Shown here piece after piece: positions 37,062 to 47,174 of a stretch of 64,000 bases of DNA (the first letter of the stretch is position 1; every line of letters begins with the position of its first letter). Origin of the DNA: Deltaproteobacteria bacterium (GTDB lineage: Bacteria; Desulfobacterota; GWC2-55-46). The DNA is taken from contig JAIOIE010000018.1 in NCBI GenBank assembly GCA_019912665.1, forward strand, positions 124,001 to 188,000, read 5' to 3'. The notes below the pieces were generated by a model that worked only from the letters and a program-made list of their open reading frames with translations, did not search any database and was not told where the DNA came from. Both the position numbers and the translations under genes were made by a program.

Positions 37062-38396
37062 ATGCCGAAGACCATGCTTTCAGTTGCATTCTTCATAATC
37101 CTTTCTTCTGCGGGCGCGCTCGCATCAGAGGGTGCAATCACCCTTAAGCAGGCCATTGAGCTGGGCTTGAGGGAAAACCCCGGCCTCAAGGCCGCGGCAA
37201 GCTCAACCGAGGCCGCAAGGGAGGATATCGGCATCGCAAGGAGCGCGCTCCTGCCGAAGATAGCGCTCGAAGAGCGCTTCATGAGGACCACTAACCCGAC
37301 CTTCGCCTTCTCCTCCAAGCTTAACCAAGAGCGGTTCGCCCAGGACGACTTCGCGATAACATCGCTCAACAGCCCCGATGCGATAAACGATTTCCAGACG
37401 TCAATATCTTTCGAACAGCCGCTTTATTTAAGGGGCGCTGGAATAGGGCTACGGATGGCGAAAGAGGAGTATTCTGCCAGAAAGGATGAGCTTGAGGGGA
37501 AGAGGGAGGCGGCCGCATTCGAGATAGGGTCTACATACCTTCTCGTAAATACAGCAAGGGAGTTCGCGCGCGTTGCCGATCAGGGGCTGGAGGACGCAAG
37601 GGAGCACCTGAGGCTTGCCGAGGCCCGATACGGCTCGGGGCTTGGCCTTCTCTCGGACGTACTGAGGGCAAGGACAGGCGTTGTCGAGGCAGAGCAGAGG
37701 CTCGTCACGGCGGGAAAGGAGCTAAGGGTCGCGAGGAGGGCCCTCGGGCTGCTCCTCGGCCTTGAAGGGGAGATCGTCACCGCAGACGAAGTAGAGGCCC
37801 CGGCACTGAAGGAGCTCGATTATTACCTTACGGCCTCAGCCAGGAGGAGCGACTTGAGCTCCATGTCCCGGAGGCGCGATAACGCCGGGAACGCCGTAGA
37901 GCTTGCCCGGTCCGGCTATTACCCGATGATAGGAGTAGGCGGCGCTTATTTCCTCAACGACCACAGGGCACCATTCGGCGCCGAAGGAGAAAGCTGGCAG
38001 GTCTCCGCGTTCCTCAGATGGAACATCTTCGACGGAGGACTCAGGAGCCATGAATCCAAAAAAGCCAGCCACCTGGCGAACGAGGCGGCCCACCGGCTCG
38101 AGGGGCTCAGGAAAACGGCGGTCTTCAGCGTGCACGAGGCGTGGCTGAGTGTCGAGGAGGCAAAAAAAAATCTCGAGCTATCGGAGGCGGCGCTCCGGAG
38201 CGCGGAGGAAGGCGAGCGTCTCGTGAGGCTACGGTATGAAAACTCGCTCTCGCCAATTATAGACCTGCTGGATGCCAGGCTGAGCCTTGAAGGCGCGCGG
38301 GCCGACCGGGTGATGAGAAAAAACGCGCTCTCGACGGCGCTCCTTAACCTCAGCTTCCAGGCCGGGACGCTGCTTGAAGACCTTAGAGAGGAGTAG
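37062..38396 (+). CDS. TolC-family outer-membrane efflux protein
   Basis: 444 residues with a Sec signal (to about ALAS-EG) and two repeated OEP helical-hairpin regions (about 25-220 and 230-430), e.g. LKQAIELGLRENPGLKAAAS and ARRSDLSSMSRRRDNAGNAV. It forms the trimeric outer-membrane duct of the RND pump encoded next. The adaptor gene begins six bases downstream. Confidence 0.93.
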   Translation: MPKTMLSVAFFIILSSAGALASEGAITLKQAIELGLRENPGLKAAASSTEAAREDIGIARSALLPKIALEERFMRTTNPTFAFSSKLNQERFAQDDFAITSLNSPDAINDFQTSISFEQPLYLRGAGIGLRMAKEEYSARKDELEGKREAAAFEIGSTYLLVNTAREFARVADQGLEDAREHLRLAEARYGSGLGLLSDVLRARTGVVEAEQRLVTAGKELRVARRALGLLLGLEGEIVTADEVEAPALKELDYYLTASARRSDLSSMSRRRDNAGNAVELARSGYYPMIGVGGAYFLNDHRAPFGAEGESWQVSAFLRWNIFDGGLRSHESKKASHLANEAAHRLEGLRKTAVFSVHEAWLSVEEAKKNLELSEAALRSAEEGERLVRLRYENSLSPIIDLLDARLSLEGARADRVMRKNALSTALLNLSFQAGTLLEDLREE

Positions 38397-38402
38397 GCTG
38401 AA

Positions 38403-39512
38403 ATGAAAATGGCTCTTGTCGTTCCCATCCTCGCCCTTGCCCTCGCGGGCTGCGGGGAAAAGACCGCCTCGGAGAATGGCGGCGTTCAAAGGGGCGAGAT
38501 CGCCGGCATTACGGTCCTCGAAGTATCGCGCGAGCCGGTTACGGATATATACGAGGCGCCGGGCACGATAAAGGCCGCGACAGTAAGCGAGGTCTCCTCC
38601 AGGGCCATGGGAAAAGTCGCTTCGATAAATGTGCGCGAAGGGGATACGGTCAGGAAGGGCCAGGTCCTCCTCACCATAGAGGACAGCGACACCTCGCAAA
38701 GAGAGGCGGCTGCCAGGGCCGGCCTCGGCGAGGCGGAAAAGGGCCTTCAAGCCGCGCGCGAAAGGATGAAGCTTGCGGATGCCGCGTACCGGAGGTACGG
38801 CGCGCTCCACGAAGCGAAGGCCGTATCCCTCCACGAGTTCGAGACCGTTTCGATGCAGAGGGAGACCGCAAAACTGGAATACGAGCGCATGGAAGAGGCC
38901 GTAAATAGGGCGCGGGCGCTCTCGCGTGAAGCCGAAATAACGAGGGGCTTCGCGAAGGTCGCATCCCCTCTCGACGGCGTCGTCTCGAAAAAGATGATAG
39001 ACGAGGGCAGCATGGCCTTGCCCGGCGTTCCACTGCTGGTGGTCGAGGATACTTCCGCTTTCGTTATAGAGGCTCCCATAATAGAAAGGCTTGCCGGAAA
39101 GATACGGCCCGGAGATGCGGCCAGGGCCAAGGTGGATTCGCTTGAAGGAGAATACGATGCGGTTATAACCGAGGTGATGCCGTCCCTGGACCCGCTAACG
39201 AGGACTTTCAATGTAAAGGCTTCGGTCAAGGGAGATGGGCTCCGTACAGGGCTCTTCGCCCGCCTCCTTGTCGCTACGGGCGAAAGGGAGGCCCTGGCCG
39301 TGCCTAAGGGCGCCATCGTCTCAAAGGGGCAGCTGACTGGCGTTTATGTGGTGGGCGAGGACGGGACCGCGCTCTACCGGCTCGTACGGCTCGGTAGGCC
39401 CGTAGGAGGCGGCAGTGTCGAGGCCGTCTCCGGTCTCTGGCCGGGTGAAAGAGTCATCACCGGCGGCACGGAACGCGCGTTTGACGGCGGCATCGTAAAG
39501 GAAAACAAATGA
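38403..39512 (+). CDS. RND efflux periplasmic adaptor (membrane fusion lipoprotein)
   Basis: 369 residues. The lipoprotein signal ends LALAGC (Cys about 17), then come the barrel-sandwich/lipoyl halves (VSSRAMGKVASINVREGDTV and FAKVASPLDGVVSKKMIDEG), an alpha-hairpin between them and beta-barrel/MP domains. It couples the inner-membrane permease to the TolC-type duct. Confidence 0.93.
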   Translation: MKMALVVPILALALAGCGEKTASENGGVQRGEIAGITVLEVSREPVTDIYEAPGTIKAATVSEVSSRAMGKVASINVREGDTVRKGQVLLTIEDSDTSQREAAARAGLGEAEKGLQAARERMKLADAAYRRYGALHEAKAVSLHEFETVSMQRETAKLEYERMEEAVNRARALSREAEITRGFAKVASPLDGVVSKKMIDEGSMALPGVPLLVVEDTSAFVIEAPIIERLAGKIRPGDAARAKVDSLEGEYDAVITEVMPSLDPLTRTFNVKASVKGDGLRTGLFARLLVATGEREALAVPKGAIVSKGQLTGVYVVGEDGTALYRLVRLGRPVGGGSVEAVSGLWPGERVITGGTERAFDGGIVKENK

Positions 39513-39546
39513 GTCGATATAAGCCGCACAAGGAAGGGCTCAGTCT

Positions 39547-42500
39547 GTGACAGGCATCTCCGGAAAGATAGCGCGCGCGTTCATTCATTCGCGACTTACG
39601 CCGCTTATCGTGGCGGCATCCCTGCTCCTCGGCCTCTTCGCAATCGCCGTGACACCAAGGGAGGAAGAGCCCCAGATAAAGGTGCCGATGGTTGACGTCT
39701 TCGTCTCCTACCCGGGGGCGTCGGCGCGCGAGGTTGAGGAGCGCGTGACCACTCCCATGGAGAACATCCTCTGGGAGATAAATGGAGTCGAGTACGTCTA
39801 CTCCATTGCCGGGCCGGGACAAAACCTCACCATAGTACGCTTTTACGTCGGCACCGACATGGAGGACGCGATTGTGCGCCTCTATAATAAGCTCATGTCC
39901 AATTACGACCGGATCCCTCCGGGCATATCTCAGCCCCTCGTAAAGCCCAGGTCCATAGACGACGTCCCTGTGCTTGCGCTTACGCTCTGGAGCGAGAGGT
40001 ACACGGGATATGAGTTACGGAGTGTCGCCACGGCCCTTGCCGATGAGATAAAGAAAGACGAAGACGTCTCGGAGGTCGTCGTAATCGGCGGGCAAAGGCG
40101 GCAGGTCAGGGTCGACCTCGACAGCGCCCGCCTCAGGGCCTATGCGCTTTCGCCATCGGAGATAATAAGGGCGCTCGGCTCCGCCAACCTGAGCCTTTCT
40201 TCCGGGTCGGTCCAGTCGCCTGAAGGCGAGCTCCTTATCGAGGGCGGAGGGTTTCTAAATGACATCCGCGAGGTGCAAAGGGTCGTTGTGAGCGCGCGGG
40301 AAGGAAGGCCCGTTTACCTGGGCGATGTCGCAGGAGTTACCGACGGGCCTGAGGAGCCTTCGGACTACGTCTTCATGGGATTCGGCCCGGCGTCAGGGAA
40401 AAAGGGCCTCAGCGCCGCGAACCCGGCCGGAGACCACGAGGCGGTCACAATAGCCGTTGCCAAGAAAGCGGGCGCTAACGCGAGCGTTGTCGCGCATACG
40501 GCCATCAGTAAGGCCGAGGCGCTAAAGGGCAGCCTCATCCCCTCGGGCGTGAACACGACCGTAACTCGCGACTACGGCGAGACCGCCAAGGAGAAATCAG
40601 ACGAGCTACTTAAGCACATGCTCATCGCGACCATCGCGGTCACGGTGCTCGTCGCGTTCGCGCTAGGACTCCGCGCATCAGTCGTCGTCGCGGTAGCTGT
40701 TCCGGTTACGCTCGCCCTTACGCTCCTCGTGAACTATCTTTACGGCTACACCCTCAACAGGGTCACGCTCTTCGCCCTCATATTCTCCATAGGGATACTC
40801 GTTGATGACGCGATCGTCGTGATCGAGAACATCCACAGGCATTTCAGGCTGAAGGGCGCCGGGACCGATGCCGCCGTGGGTGCCGTGGACGAGGTCGGGA
40901 ACCCCACGATACTCGCAACCTTCACGGTGATAGCGGCCCTCCTCCCGATGGCTTTCGTCTCGGGCCTCATGGGGCCGTACATGAGGCCGATTCCGGTCGG
41001 CGCATCCGCGGCCATGCTCTTCTCGCTCCTCGTCGCTTTTATAGTAAGCCCCTGGCTGGGCTACAGGGTCTTGAAGGGCGCAAGGCACGCCGGAGAGGAT
41101 AAAGGGTCTCAGGGGCTGTACGCGGCCTATTCGAAAATCCTGAGGCCATTTCTTGAGAAGAGGCGCAGGAGATACGGCGCGCTCGGGGCCGTGGTATTCC
41201 TTCTCCTCCTCGCTGCGCTCCTCGTGCCATTAAAGGCCGTGACCGTAAAGATGCTCCCCTTCGACAACAAGAGCGAGCTCCAGATAGTGATAGACATGCC
41301 CGAGGACGCAACCCTTGAGGAGACCGCAAGGGCCGCAAGGGCCCTGGGCGAATACCTTCGGACCGTGCCAGAGGTGACGGATTTCCAGACCTATGTAGGC
41401 ACGGCGTCGCCTTACAACTTCAACGGCCTCGTCCGCCACTATTTCCTCCGCTCGGGCGCGAACGTCGCGGACATACAGGCTAACTTCCTCCCGAGGCATC
41501 AGAGGAGCGAGCAGAGCCACGACATAGCCAAGCGGATAAGGCCGGGCCTGCAGGAGATAGCGGCGCGCCACCGGGCTAACATCAAGATAGCCGAGATACC
41601 GCCCGGCCCGCCGGTCCTGAGCACGCTCGTGGCCGAGGTCTACGGCCCGACCGAGCGCGGCAGGGTCGAGGCCGCCCGTCAGATAAAGGAAGTCTTCGAG
41701 ACGACGCCGGGCGTCGTTGACGTCGACTGGTATGTCGAGGACGACCGGAAGAAGCTCGTATTCGAGGTAGACAGGACCAAGGCCGCCCTGAGCGGTATCG
41801 ACGCAAGCGCCGTAGCGGAAAGCCTCCGCATAGCTGTATCCGGCGCTTCTGCCGGGCTCATGCACCTTAACGAGGCAAAGGAACCGGTCGAGATATTCCT
41901 CCGCATGCCGTATGACGAGAGGAACGACATATCAGCCCTGAAATCCATCGGGGTGCCCTCAGCCTCGGGCGCGCTCGTGCCGCTCTCGGAGCTGGTCCGC
42001 GTAAGAGACGAGACAGCCGACAGGACCATCTACCACAAGAACCTCAAGCGTGTCACCTATGTTACGGCCGATGTAGCGGGCGAGGCCGAAAGCCCGGTCT
42101 ACGCCATACTCGACATGCGCTCGCGGATAAGCGGCATAAAGTCGCCGGAAGGATATTCCATAGAGCAGTTCTCCGCGCGACAGCCCTGGCTCGAGGAAGG
42201 CTACTCCATGAAATGGGACGGGGAATGGCACATAACCTACGAGGTCTTCCGCGACCTGGGAATAGCGTTCGCCGCGGTGCTCGTCCTAATTTACGTGCTC
42301 GTGGTCGCGTGGTTCAGAAGTTTCATAACGCCCCTTGTAATAATGGCCCCAATACCTCTCACGCTCGTGGGCATACTGCCGGGCCACTGGGCCTTCAACG
42401 CGTTCTTTACCGCGACATCCATGATAGGCTTCATCGCCCTTGCCGGCATAATAGTGCGGAACTCCATCCTCCTTGTGGATTTCATCCAGGCCGAGGAGGC

Positions 42501-42723
42501 AAACGGGGCCGACATCAAGGAGGCTGTAGTCCGCGCCGGGGCGGTAAGGACCAGGCCCATCCTCCTTACCGCGGCAGCGGTCGTGGCGGGCTCGTTCGTC
42601 ATGCTCTTCGACCCGATATTCCAGGGTCTCGCCATCTCGATGATGTTCGGCGCAATCGCGGCTACCTTCCTTACGCTCGCGGCCGTGCCGCTCCTCTACT
42701 ACGAGATTTTCAGGAAACGCTGA
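39547..42723 (+). CDS. RND-family efflux permease
   Basis: 1058 residues (GTG start), 12 TM segments with two large periplasmic loops. The N-terminal region ([20 protein letters not shown]) and the TM4 motif ([18 protein letters not shown]) are of the drug-type (HAE) rather than heavy-metal (HME) RND clade. It exports lipophilic compounds by proton antiport together with the two preceding gene products. The substrate is not evident; ArsR control and the Cys-bearing DUF2892 protein hint at metal or redox stress. The C-terminal end is [10 protein letters not shown]. Confidence 0.93.
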   Translation: MTGISGKIARAFIHSRLTPLIVAASLLLGLFAIAVTPREEEPQIKVPMVDVFVSYPGASAREVEERVTTPMENILWEINGVEYVYSIAGPGQNLTIVRFYVGTDMEDAIVRLYNKLMSNYDRIPPGISQPLVKPRSIDDVPVLALTLWSERYTGYELRSVATALADEIKKDEDVSEVVVIGGQRRQVRVDLDSARLRAYALSPSEIIRALGSANLSLSSGSVQSPEGELLIEGGGFLNDIREVQRVVVSAREGRPVYLGDVAGVTDGPEEPSDYVFMGFGPASGKKGLSAANPAGDHEAVTIAVAKKAGANASVVAHTAISKAEALKGSLIPSGVNTTVTRDYGETAKEKSDELLKHMLIATIAVTVLVAFALGLRASVVVAVAVPVTLALTLLVNYLYGYTLNRVTLFALIFSIGILVDDAIVVIENIHRHFRLKGAGTDAAVGAVDEVGNPTILATFTVIAALLPMAFVSGLMGPYMRPIPVGASAAMLFSLLVAFIVSPWLGYRVLKGARHAGEDKGSQGLYAAYSKILRPFLEKRRRRYGALGAVVFLLLLAALLVPLKAVTVKMLPFDNKSELQIVIDMPEDATLEETARAARALGEYLRTVPEVTDFQTYVGTASPYNFNGLVRHYFLRSGANVADIQANFLPRHQRSEQSHDIAKRIRPGLQEIAARHRANIKIAEIPPGPPVLSTLVAEVYGPTERGRVEAARQIKEVFETTPGVVDVDWYVEDDRKKLVFEVDRTKAALSGIDASAVAESLRIAVSGASAGLMHLNEAKEPVEIFLRMPYDERNDISALKSIGVPSASGALVPLSELVRVRDETADRTIYHKNLKRVTYVTADVAGEAESPVYAILDMRSRISGIKSPEGYSIEQFSARQPWLEEGYSMKWDGEWHITYEVFRDLGIAFAAVLVLIYVLVVAWFRSFITPLVIMAPIPLTLVGILPGHWAFNAFFTATSMIGFIALAGIIVRNSILLVDFIQAEEANGADIKEAVVRAGAVRTRPILLTAAAVVAGSFVMLFDPIFQGLAISMMFGAIAATFLTLAAVPLLYYEIFRKR

Positions 42724-42794
42724 CCGAAATCATTTTAAGCCCGCAGGATGATTGCTATGATGAAAGCCGTATCGAGAAAGGAAGGCCTAAATCC

Positions 42795-42884
42795 ATGAAA
42801 TGCATGATAAATAAGGAGACCTGGATAGTAGCGCTCGTCTCGGCCCTGCTCCTTACGGCTGTGACTCTGGCAACTTGGCCGTAA
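42795..42884 (+). CDS. Possible 29-residue TM peptide
   Basis: ATG at 42795 with AAGGAAGG about 10 bases upstream. The product starts MKCMINKETWIVALVSALLL, has one hydrophobic helix and ends ATWP. It is 71 nt after the RND permease and before a hairpin, so it may be a tiny last gene of the operon. No family is recognised. Confidence 0.35.
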   Translation: MKCMINKETWIVALVSALLLTAVTLATWP

Positions 42885-42921
42885 AAGCCTCTGTATTAGC
42901 CGGAATGACGCGGGGCTGGAG

Positions 42922-42943
42922 CGCCTTTTTGAAAAAAAAGGCG
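42922..42943 (+). terminator. Hairpin at the end of the efflux operon
   Basis: cgccttttt pairs with aaaaaggcg around gaaa, followed by tttcgg. It lies 38 nt after the small TM peptide. Confidence 0.6.
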
Positions 42944-43043
42944 TTTCGGTATGGTTATTTACCGTCTGCGCATTATCAGTCTAGCTCCCCGCTATGACCA
43001 GCATAGGCATGACCAGCGGCCCTTTGCAACCGGCCATAGTCGC

Positions 43044-43565
43044 TTACCTCTGGACAGGCAGCCTTATCATTGCCTCCTCGCCTGTCTCACTGTCTTTCAG
43101 GGTTATAAAGCCTCCCGAGACTTCTTCCACGTTGAACCTGGACCTTATTGAATCTCCTTTTTTAATGATATAGACGTCTGCACCTCTCATGATGAAGGCT
43201 GACTTGCTGGAGCTACTGTCGAGAAAGCCGATGAATCTCGCCTCTGAAGCAAAGACCTGTATCTCCGACGGAGGCGGCGGGGCCGGCACCTCGGGCATGG
43301 GAGGCGGCAACTCCTGCGGCTTTGGCGCCGGTGCGGCCTTCCTGGCAGGGCTCTCTGGAGGGCTGAACAGGTCCCTTTTCACTCCCTTGTAAGGCGCTTT
43401 CCCGGTTGACAGCAGACCGAGCCTCAAAGGAGGCAGCTGCCGGTCCTCCCTGCCGGATTTGGCCTGCGGCGGATCTCCCTTCTTGCCGAGAATAGCAAAA
43501 TTATAGAGGACCACCCCGCCAAGGCAGAGAAACAGCAATATCAGAACGGCTTTTTTTCCATCCAC
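43044..43565 (-). CDS. GspC/PilP-like inner-membrane protein of the secretion system
   Basis: 173 residues (GTG start): a TM anchor (about 6-25), a Pro-rich linker (about 75-103) and a C-terminal HR-type beta domain (ARFIGFLDSSSSKSAFIMRG, GDSIRSRFNVEEVSGGFITL) as in GspC and PilP, which contact the secretin. It is the last gene of the operon, five bases after the PilO-like gene. Confidence 0.8.
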   Translation of the reverse strand: MDGKKAVLILLFLCLGGVVLYNFAILGKKGDPPQAKSGREDRQLPPLRLGLLSTGKAPYKGVKRDLFSPPESPARKAAPAPKPQELPPPMPEVPAPPPPSEIQVFASEARFIGFLDSSSSKSAFIMRGADVYIIKKGDSIRSRFNVEEVSGGFITLKDSETGEEAMIRLPVQR

Positions 43566-43570
43566 GGCAT

Positions 43571-44101
43571 CTACCTGTAATAAACGGACATCCTTATCCT
43601 CAATGCGGTCTTCCCCTCACCCGCTTTGCCGCTTGCCAGGCTCAACTCCTCTATCACCAGGGGACGCCTGCTGGACTCGACATCATACAGGAACCTTTTT
43701 ACGTCCCTGTAGCTGCCTTCGACCGGGAAGGTGAATGCGTACCTGGAAATCGAGCTGTCCTTGAAAGTCTCGGAATTATACTCGGCGGTTGCGACCGAAA
43801 GCCCGCTCCTTTTCGCGGACTTGAACACCTCTTCCAATACCGAAGCCAGTTCACCTGATTCCGGAAGCCCTTTTATGAAGCTGACGGCCAGGGCAGTATC
43901 ATTCGTCCCTGAGCCTTTGCCCGAAAGGGCACCCCTCAATGCCAAAGCCCTGTCCTTTAGCTCCCTTGCCCTCTCATCCTGGTCCTTGATGAACGTAAAG
44001 CTTAAGACAAGGTTCAGGAATACGGCAAAAACGGCCGCGGCCAGGACGATATAGGCCGGCCTGGTCCTCCCATGGGCTGCCGAGAATACCGATGCCATCA
44101 T
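43571..44101 (-). CDS. PilO/GspM-like inner-membrane protein
   Basis: 176 residues: a TM helix (about 16-35), a coiled-coil (DQDERARELKDRALALRGAL) and a ferredoxin-like domain (FTFPVEGSYRDVKRFLYDVE). It pairs with the PilN-like protein in the inner-membrane platform. The start overlaps the previous stop as ATGA. Confidence 0.8.
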   Translation of the reverse strand: MMASVFSAAHGRTRPAYIVLAAAVFAVFLNLVLSFTFIKDQDERARELKDRALALRGALSGKGSGTNDTALAVSFIKGLPESGELASVLEEVFKSAKRSGLSVATAEYNSETFKDSSISRYAFTFPVEGSYRDVKRFLYDVESSRRPLVIEELSLASGKAGEGKTALRIRMSVYYR

Positions 44102-44628
44102 CTTCCAGCCCCGTATTGCGCCGACATGTTGAAGATAACAAGCCTCTCCTTGTCCTCTGAATGCCTGGTGAGGACCACCTTCTCGAACCCGCGGGCTTCC
44201 ATCCTGCTTACAGTCGAGAACACATCTTCCATGCTCCGCGCAGTCCCGGCAATGCTCACTGCGGATTTGCCGAAATCGGGGCTGACCTGAAGGAGATAGA
44301 CGCCTGAAGGCAGGGCTTCCTCGAGCTCGGAAAGAAAGCCGGTCCAGGAAAAGATCCTTTTTTCAACGTAGCTGTTGATTATCTCGATATCGCGCGTTAG
44401 CGCCCTGGGCTCCTTTTCTCCTTTCGGACCATCTAATTCACGCGGGAGCTTCTCCTCAAGGGCTCGTACGCGCTCGGCCATTTCCTGGATATCGGAGCTG
44501 TTCATCGAATATTCGTGTATATTGTAGAAAGAGAATATGAGAGCAATCGCCGAAGCGAAAGTCGCCAGAGCGGATATTATGAAATGACGGCCTTTGGCGG
44601 TAGCCAGGTTTATGTCTATTTTACGCAT
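44098..44628 (-). CDS. pilN: PilN/GspL-C-like inner-membrane protein
   Basis: About 176 residues from the ATG at 44628. It begins MRKIDINLATAKGRH, where the INL(A) motif is the PilN segment that binds PilM. Then come a TM helix (about 17-38) and a ferredoxin-like domain (LPSGVYLLQVSPDFGKSAVS, then a GTARSMEDVFST stretch). The start is one base after the pilM stop. Confidence 0.8.
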   Translation of the reverse strand: MRKIDINLATAKGRHFIISALATFASAIALIFSFYNIHEYSMNSSDIQEMAERVRALEEKLPRELDGPKGEKEPRALTRDIEIINSYVEKRIFSWTGFLSELEEALPSGVYLLQVSPDFGKSAVSIAGTARSMEDVFSTVSRMEARGFEKVVLTRHSEDKERLVIFNMSAQYGAGR

Positions 44629-44629
44629 T

Positions 44630-45463
44630 TCACAAAGTGGACCCGGCGGCGGCAAGGAGGCTTAAGTCCCTGCACGTAAGTTCCGATTCAAGGCGGAACT
44701 CAGTCCGGCCAGGCTCCTCTATTCTCGCTGGAAGCAAACCGCTCATCATTCCGGCAATCTTGCCTGTCTCGTCAAGAAGCGCTATCCTCGAAATGCGGTG
44801 CCCCGGGTTTTTTCCGCAGTAAAAGGCAAAGGAGGACAGGGCCTCCCTCATCGCCTCGGATTCATTGCTTATGCCCTTGCACCTGTAGTAAACCGGCGAA
44901 CCGGACATGAAGACGAGTACGGCCATGAAATCCGACGCCACGGTCAATACCGCTGAATCCGGATCTCCGGCTGAAAGCAGGTTGGCGACATTCAGTGTAT
45001 GCACGCTTATCCTCGATACCCGGCGTCCGGATGAGGAAAACCCGTCCTCAATGGCGTTGATCCAGCTCCTTTCAGCCGCAACGCAGAGCACCTTATTCCC
45101 CTTTTCAAATGAAAACGCCTGATATGAGAGCGCATACTTATCCGGGTCGGCTTCCAGTTCCATCAACGCCCTGCACCTGATTATCCCTTGGGCGTCCTTT
45201 TTAGACCCGGGGAGTTCCTCGAAATCCAGCACCGTGGCCCTGGCGAGCGTGTCAGGGATGGAGACAGAGACCCTCCGGACGCCGATGCCTGATTCTGAGA
45301 GGGCCTTCGTTATGCCGTCTTTAAGCCCCGCAGGCCCCCCCATGTCAGGCCGCGAAGCCTCTTTCCAGGTCCTTACGGCCGAAAGCCGGCCGTTCCCTTT
45401 GACCTCTATAGCGCTTATGCCGTTTTTGCCGATACTGAAACCGGCCGTCTTCCTCTGCAGCAT
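44630..45463 (-). CDS. pilM: PilM-like actin-fold protein of the secretion system
   Basis: 277 residues from the ATG at 45463. An actin/FtsA-like fold starts LQRKTAGFSIGKNGISAIEV, with VSVSIPDTLARATVLDFEEL and a second subdomain from SAVLTVASDFMAVLVFMSGS. It is shorter than typical PilM (about 350), lacking part of the C-terminal region. It links the ATPase to the PilN/PilO platform. The frame upstream of 45463 overlaps gspE and is not used. Confidence 0.78.
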   Translation of the reverse strand: MLQRKTAGFSIGKNGISAIEVKGNGRLSAVRTWKEASRPDMGGPAGLKDGITKALSESGIGVRRVSVSIPDTLARATVLDFEELPGSKKDAQGIIRCRALMELEADPDKYALSYQAFSFEKGNKVLCVAAERSWINAIEDGFSSSGRRVSRISVHTLNVANLLSAGDPDSAVLTVASDFMAVLVFMSGSPVYYRCKGISNESEAMREALSSFAFYCGKNPGHRISRIALLDETGKIAGMMSGLLPARIEEPGRTEFRLESELTCRDLSLLAAAGSTL

Positions 45464-45465
45464 GG

Positions 45466-47172
45466 CTATTCCATGAAAGTGACCCTGTTTATTTCGCGCA
45501 AAGTAGTCTCGCCTGAAAGCACCTTCTCGACGGCGGACTGCCTGAGGGTCTTCATGCCCCCGTCGATTGCCTTTTTCCTGATCTGGGAAATGGGCTCCTT
45601 GCCTGCTATCATGTCCCTTATCTCGTCTGTGAGGTCCAGGATTTCGACTATGGCCTTCCTGCCCCTGTACCCGGTATTGTGGCACTCCTGGCAACCTGCG
45701 CCCTCATACATCGTGCGGACGCTACACCTCTCGGGATCGATACCCGATTCCAGTAGTACGGAAAGGTCCGCGTCCGCCTTCACCCTGCAGTCAGGACAGA
45801 TTATCCTTACGAGCCGTTGGGCTATTATGCAGTTCAGGGCGGAGACGAAATTATAAGGCTCTATGCCCATATGTATGAACCTTCCGATTACGTCAAAGAC
45901 GTTGTTCGCATGGACCGAGGTAAAGACGAGATGGCCGGTGAGGGCCGCCTGAATGGCTATCTGGGCAGTTTCGGGGTCCCTTATCTCGCCGACGAGGACC
46001 TTGTCCGGGTCGTGCCTGAGTATGGAGCGGAGGCCCCTTGCGAAGGTCAGCCCCTTCTTCTCGTTCACCTGTATCTGCACGACCCCGGGGAGCTCGTACT
46101 CGACCGGGTCCTCTATAGTTATGATCTTATTCTCCCCGGTGTTTATCTCCGAAAGGGCCGCATAGAGAGTGGTCGTCTTGCCGCTCCCCGTGGGGCCAGT
46201 GGCCAGGAACATGCCGTAGGGCTCCCGGATCATTTTCCTCATCCGGGCAAGCTCAACGCCATTGAACCCGAGGCTTTCGAGCCTCAGCTCCTCGAACTCG
46301 TTCGCAATGTGCTCCTTATCGAGGATCCTTATTACCGCATCCTCCCCGAACACGCTCGGCATTATGGAGAGCCTGAAGTCTATCGCCTTCGCCCTGAGCC
46401 TCACCTTGAACCTGCCGTCCTGCGGTATCCTCCTCTCTGATATGTCGAGAGAGGCCATCACCTTGAGCCTCGAGACGACGCTTGGGCTGAGGGATTTTTC
46501 TATCGGATCCATGACCCTGTGGAGCACTCCGTCTATCCTGTACCTGACTACCAGCCCCTCATGCCCGGTCTCAAGGTGTATGTCGCTCGCCCTTTTCTGT
46601 ATCGCATCGTACAGGACTGTATCTACGAGCCTTACAGCGGGACTCGATTCGGACGACCTTTCGATGCTCAGGACCTCGTCACCCTCATCCCGGAGGTCTT
46701 TAACGGTGACACCGGCCTGTCCCGCAGCCTCGCTGAGCATCTTTTGGGAGCCAAGGCCCTTGAGGAGCTTTTCGATCCGGCTCGGCGCCGCTATCGCGAT
46801 GCCCACGGGCTTGCCTCCACCATCTTTTATCCTGCGGTCTATCCTGTCCAGCATCGCAAGGTCGGTAGGATCAGATACCGCCAAAACCGATGCAAATCCT
46901 TTCCTTATCGGGATGAGCCGCGCCTTATGGAGCATCTCGGCAGGCACCTTTTCCAGGATCTCATCGTCTACTTCAGCTCCTTCGATTTCCATGAACTCCA
47001 GGCCGTACTGTTCAGCGAGAGCGGCGGCAAGCTCGCTCTCGCCTATGATACCGAGTCTCAGGCAGGCGTCCCCGAACCGAACCCCTTGCTCTTTCGAGTA
47101 CGCGAGCGCCTTCTCGATGTCGTCGTTCGAGACGCTCCAGTTAAGGACGAGTATTTCCCCCAGCCGCTTCAT
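45466..47172 (-). CDS. gspE: GspE/PilB-type secretion ATPase
   Basis: 568 residues: an N-terminal GspE_N domain (about 55-150), then the secretion NTPase with Walker [11 protein letters not shown] (about 326-335), Asp box ITIEDPVEYE, His box (LTGHLVFTSVHANN) and a C4 zinc motif (CPDC...CQEC, about 460-500). It powers pseudopilus assembly. The ATG at 47172 is preferred over the GTG two codons upstream. It follows gspF directly. Confidence 0.94.
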   Translation of the reverse strand: MKRLGEILVLNWSVSNDDIEKALAYSKEQGVRFGDACLRLGIIGESELAAALAEQYGLEFMEIEGAEVDDEILEKVPAEMLHKARLIPIRKGFASVLAVSDPTDLAMLDRIDRRIKDGGGKPVGIAIAAPSRIEKLLKGLGSQKMLSEAAGQAGVTVKDLRDEGDEVLSIERSSESSPAVRLVDTVLYDAIQKRASDIHLETGHEGLVVRYRIDGVLHRVMDPIEKSLSPSVVSRLKVMASLDISERRIPQDGRFKVRLRAKAIDFRLSIMPSVFGEDAVIRILDKEHIANEFEELRLESLGFNGVELARMRKMIREPYGMFLATGPTGSGKTTTLYAALSEINTGENKIITIEDPVEYELPGVVQIQVNEKKGLTFARGLRSILRHDPDKVLVGEIRDPETAQIAIQAALTGHLVFTSVHANNVFDVIGRFIHMGIEPYNFVSALNCIIAQRLVRIICPDCRVKADADLSVLLESGIDPERCSVRTMYEGAGCQECHNTGYRGRKAIVEILDLTDEIRDMIAGKEPISQIRKKAIDGGMKTLRQSAVEKVLSGETTLREINRVTFME

Positions 47173-47174
47173 TG

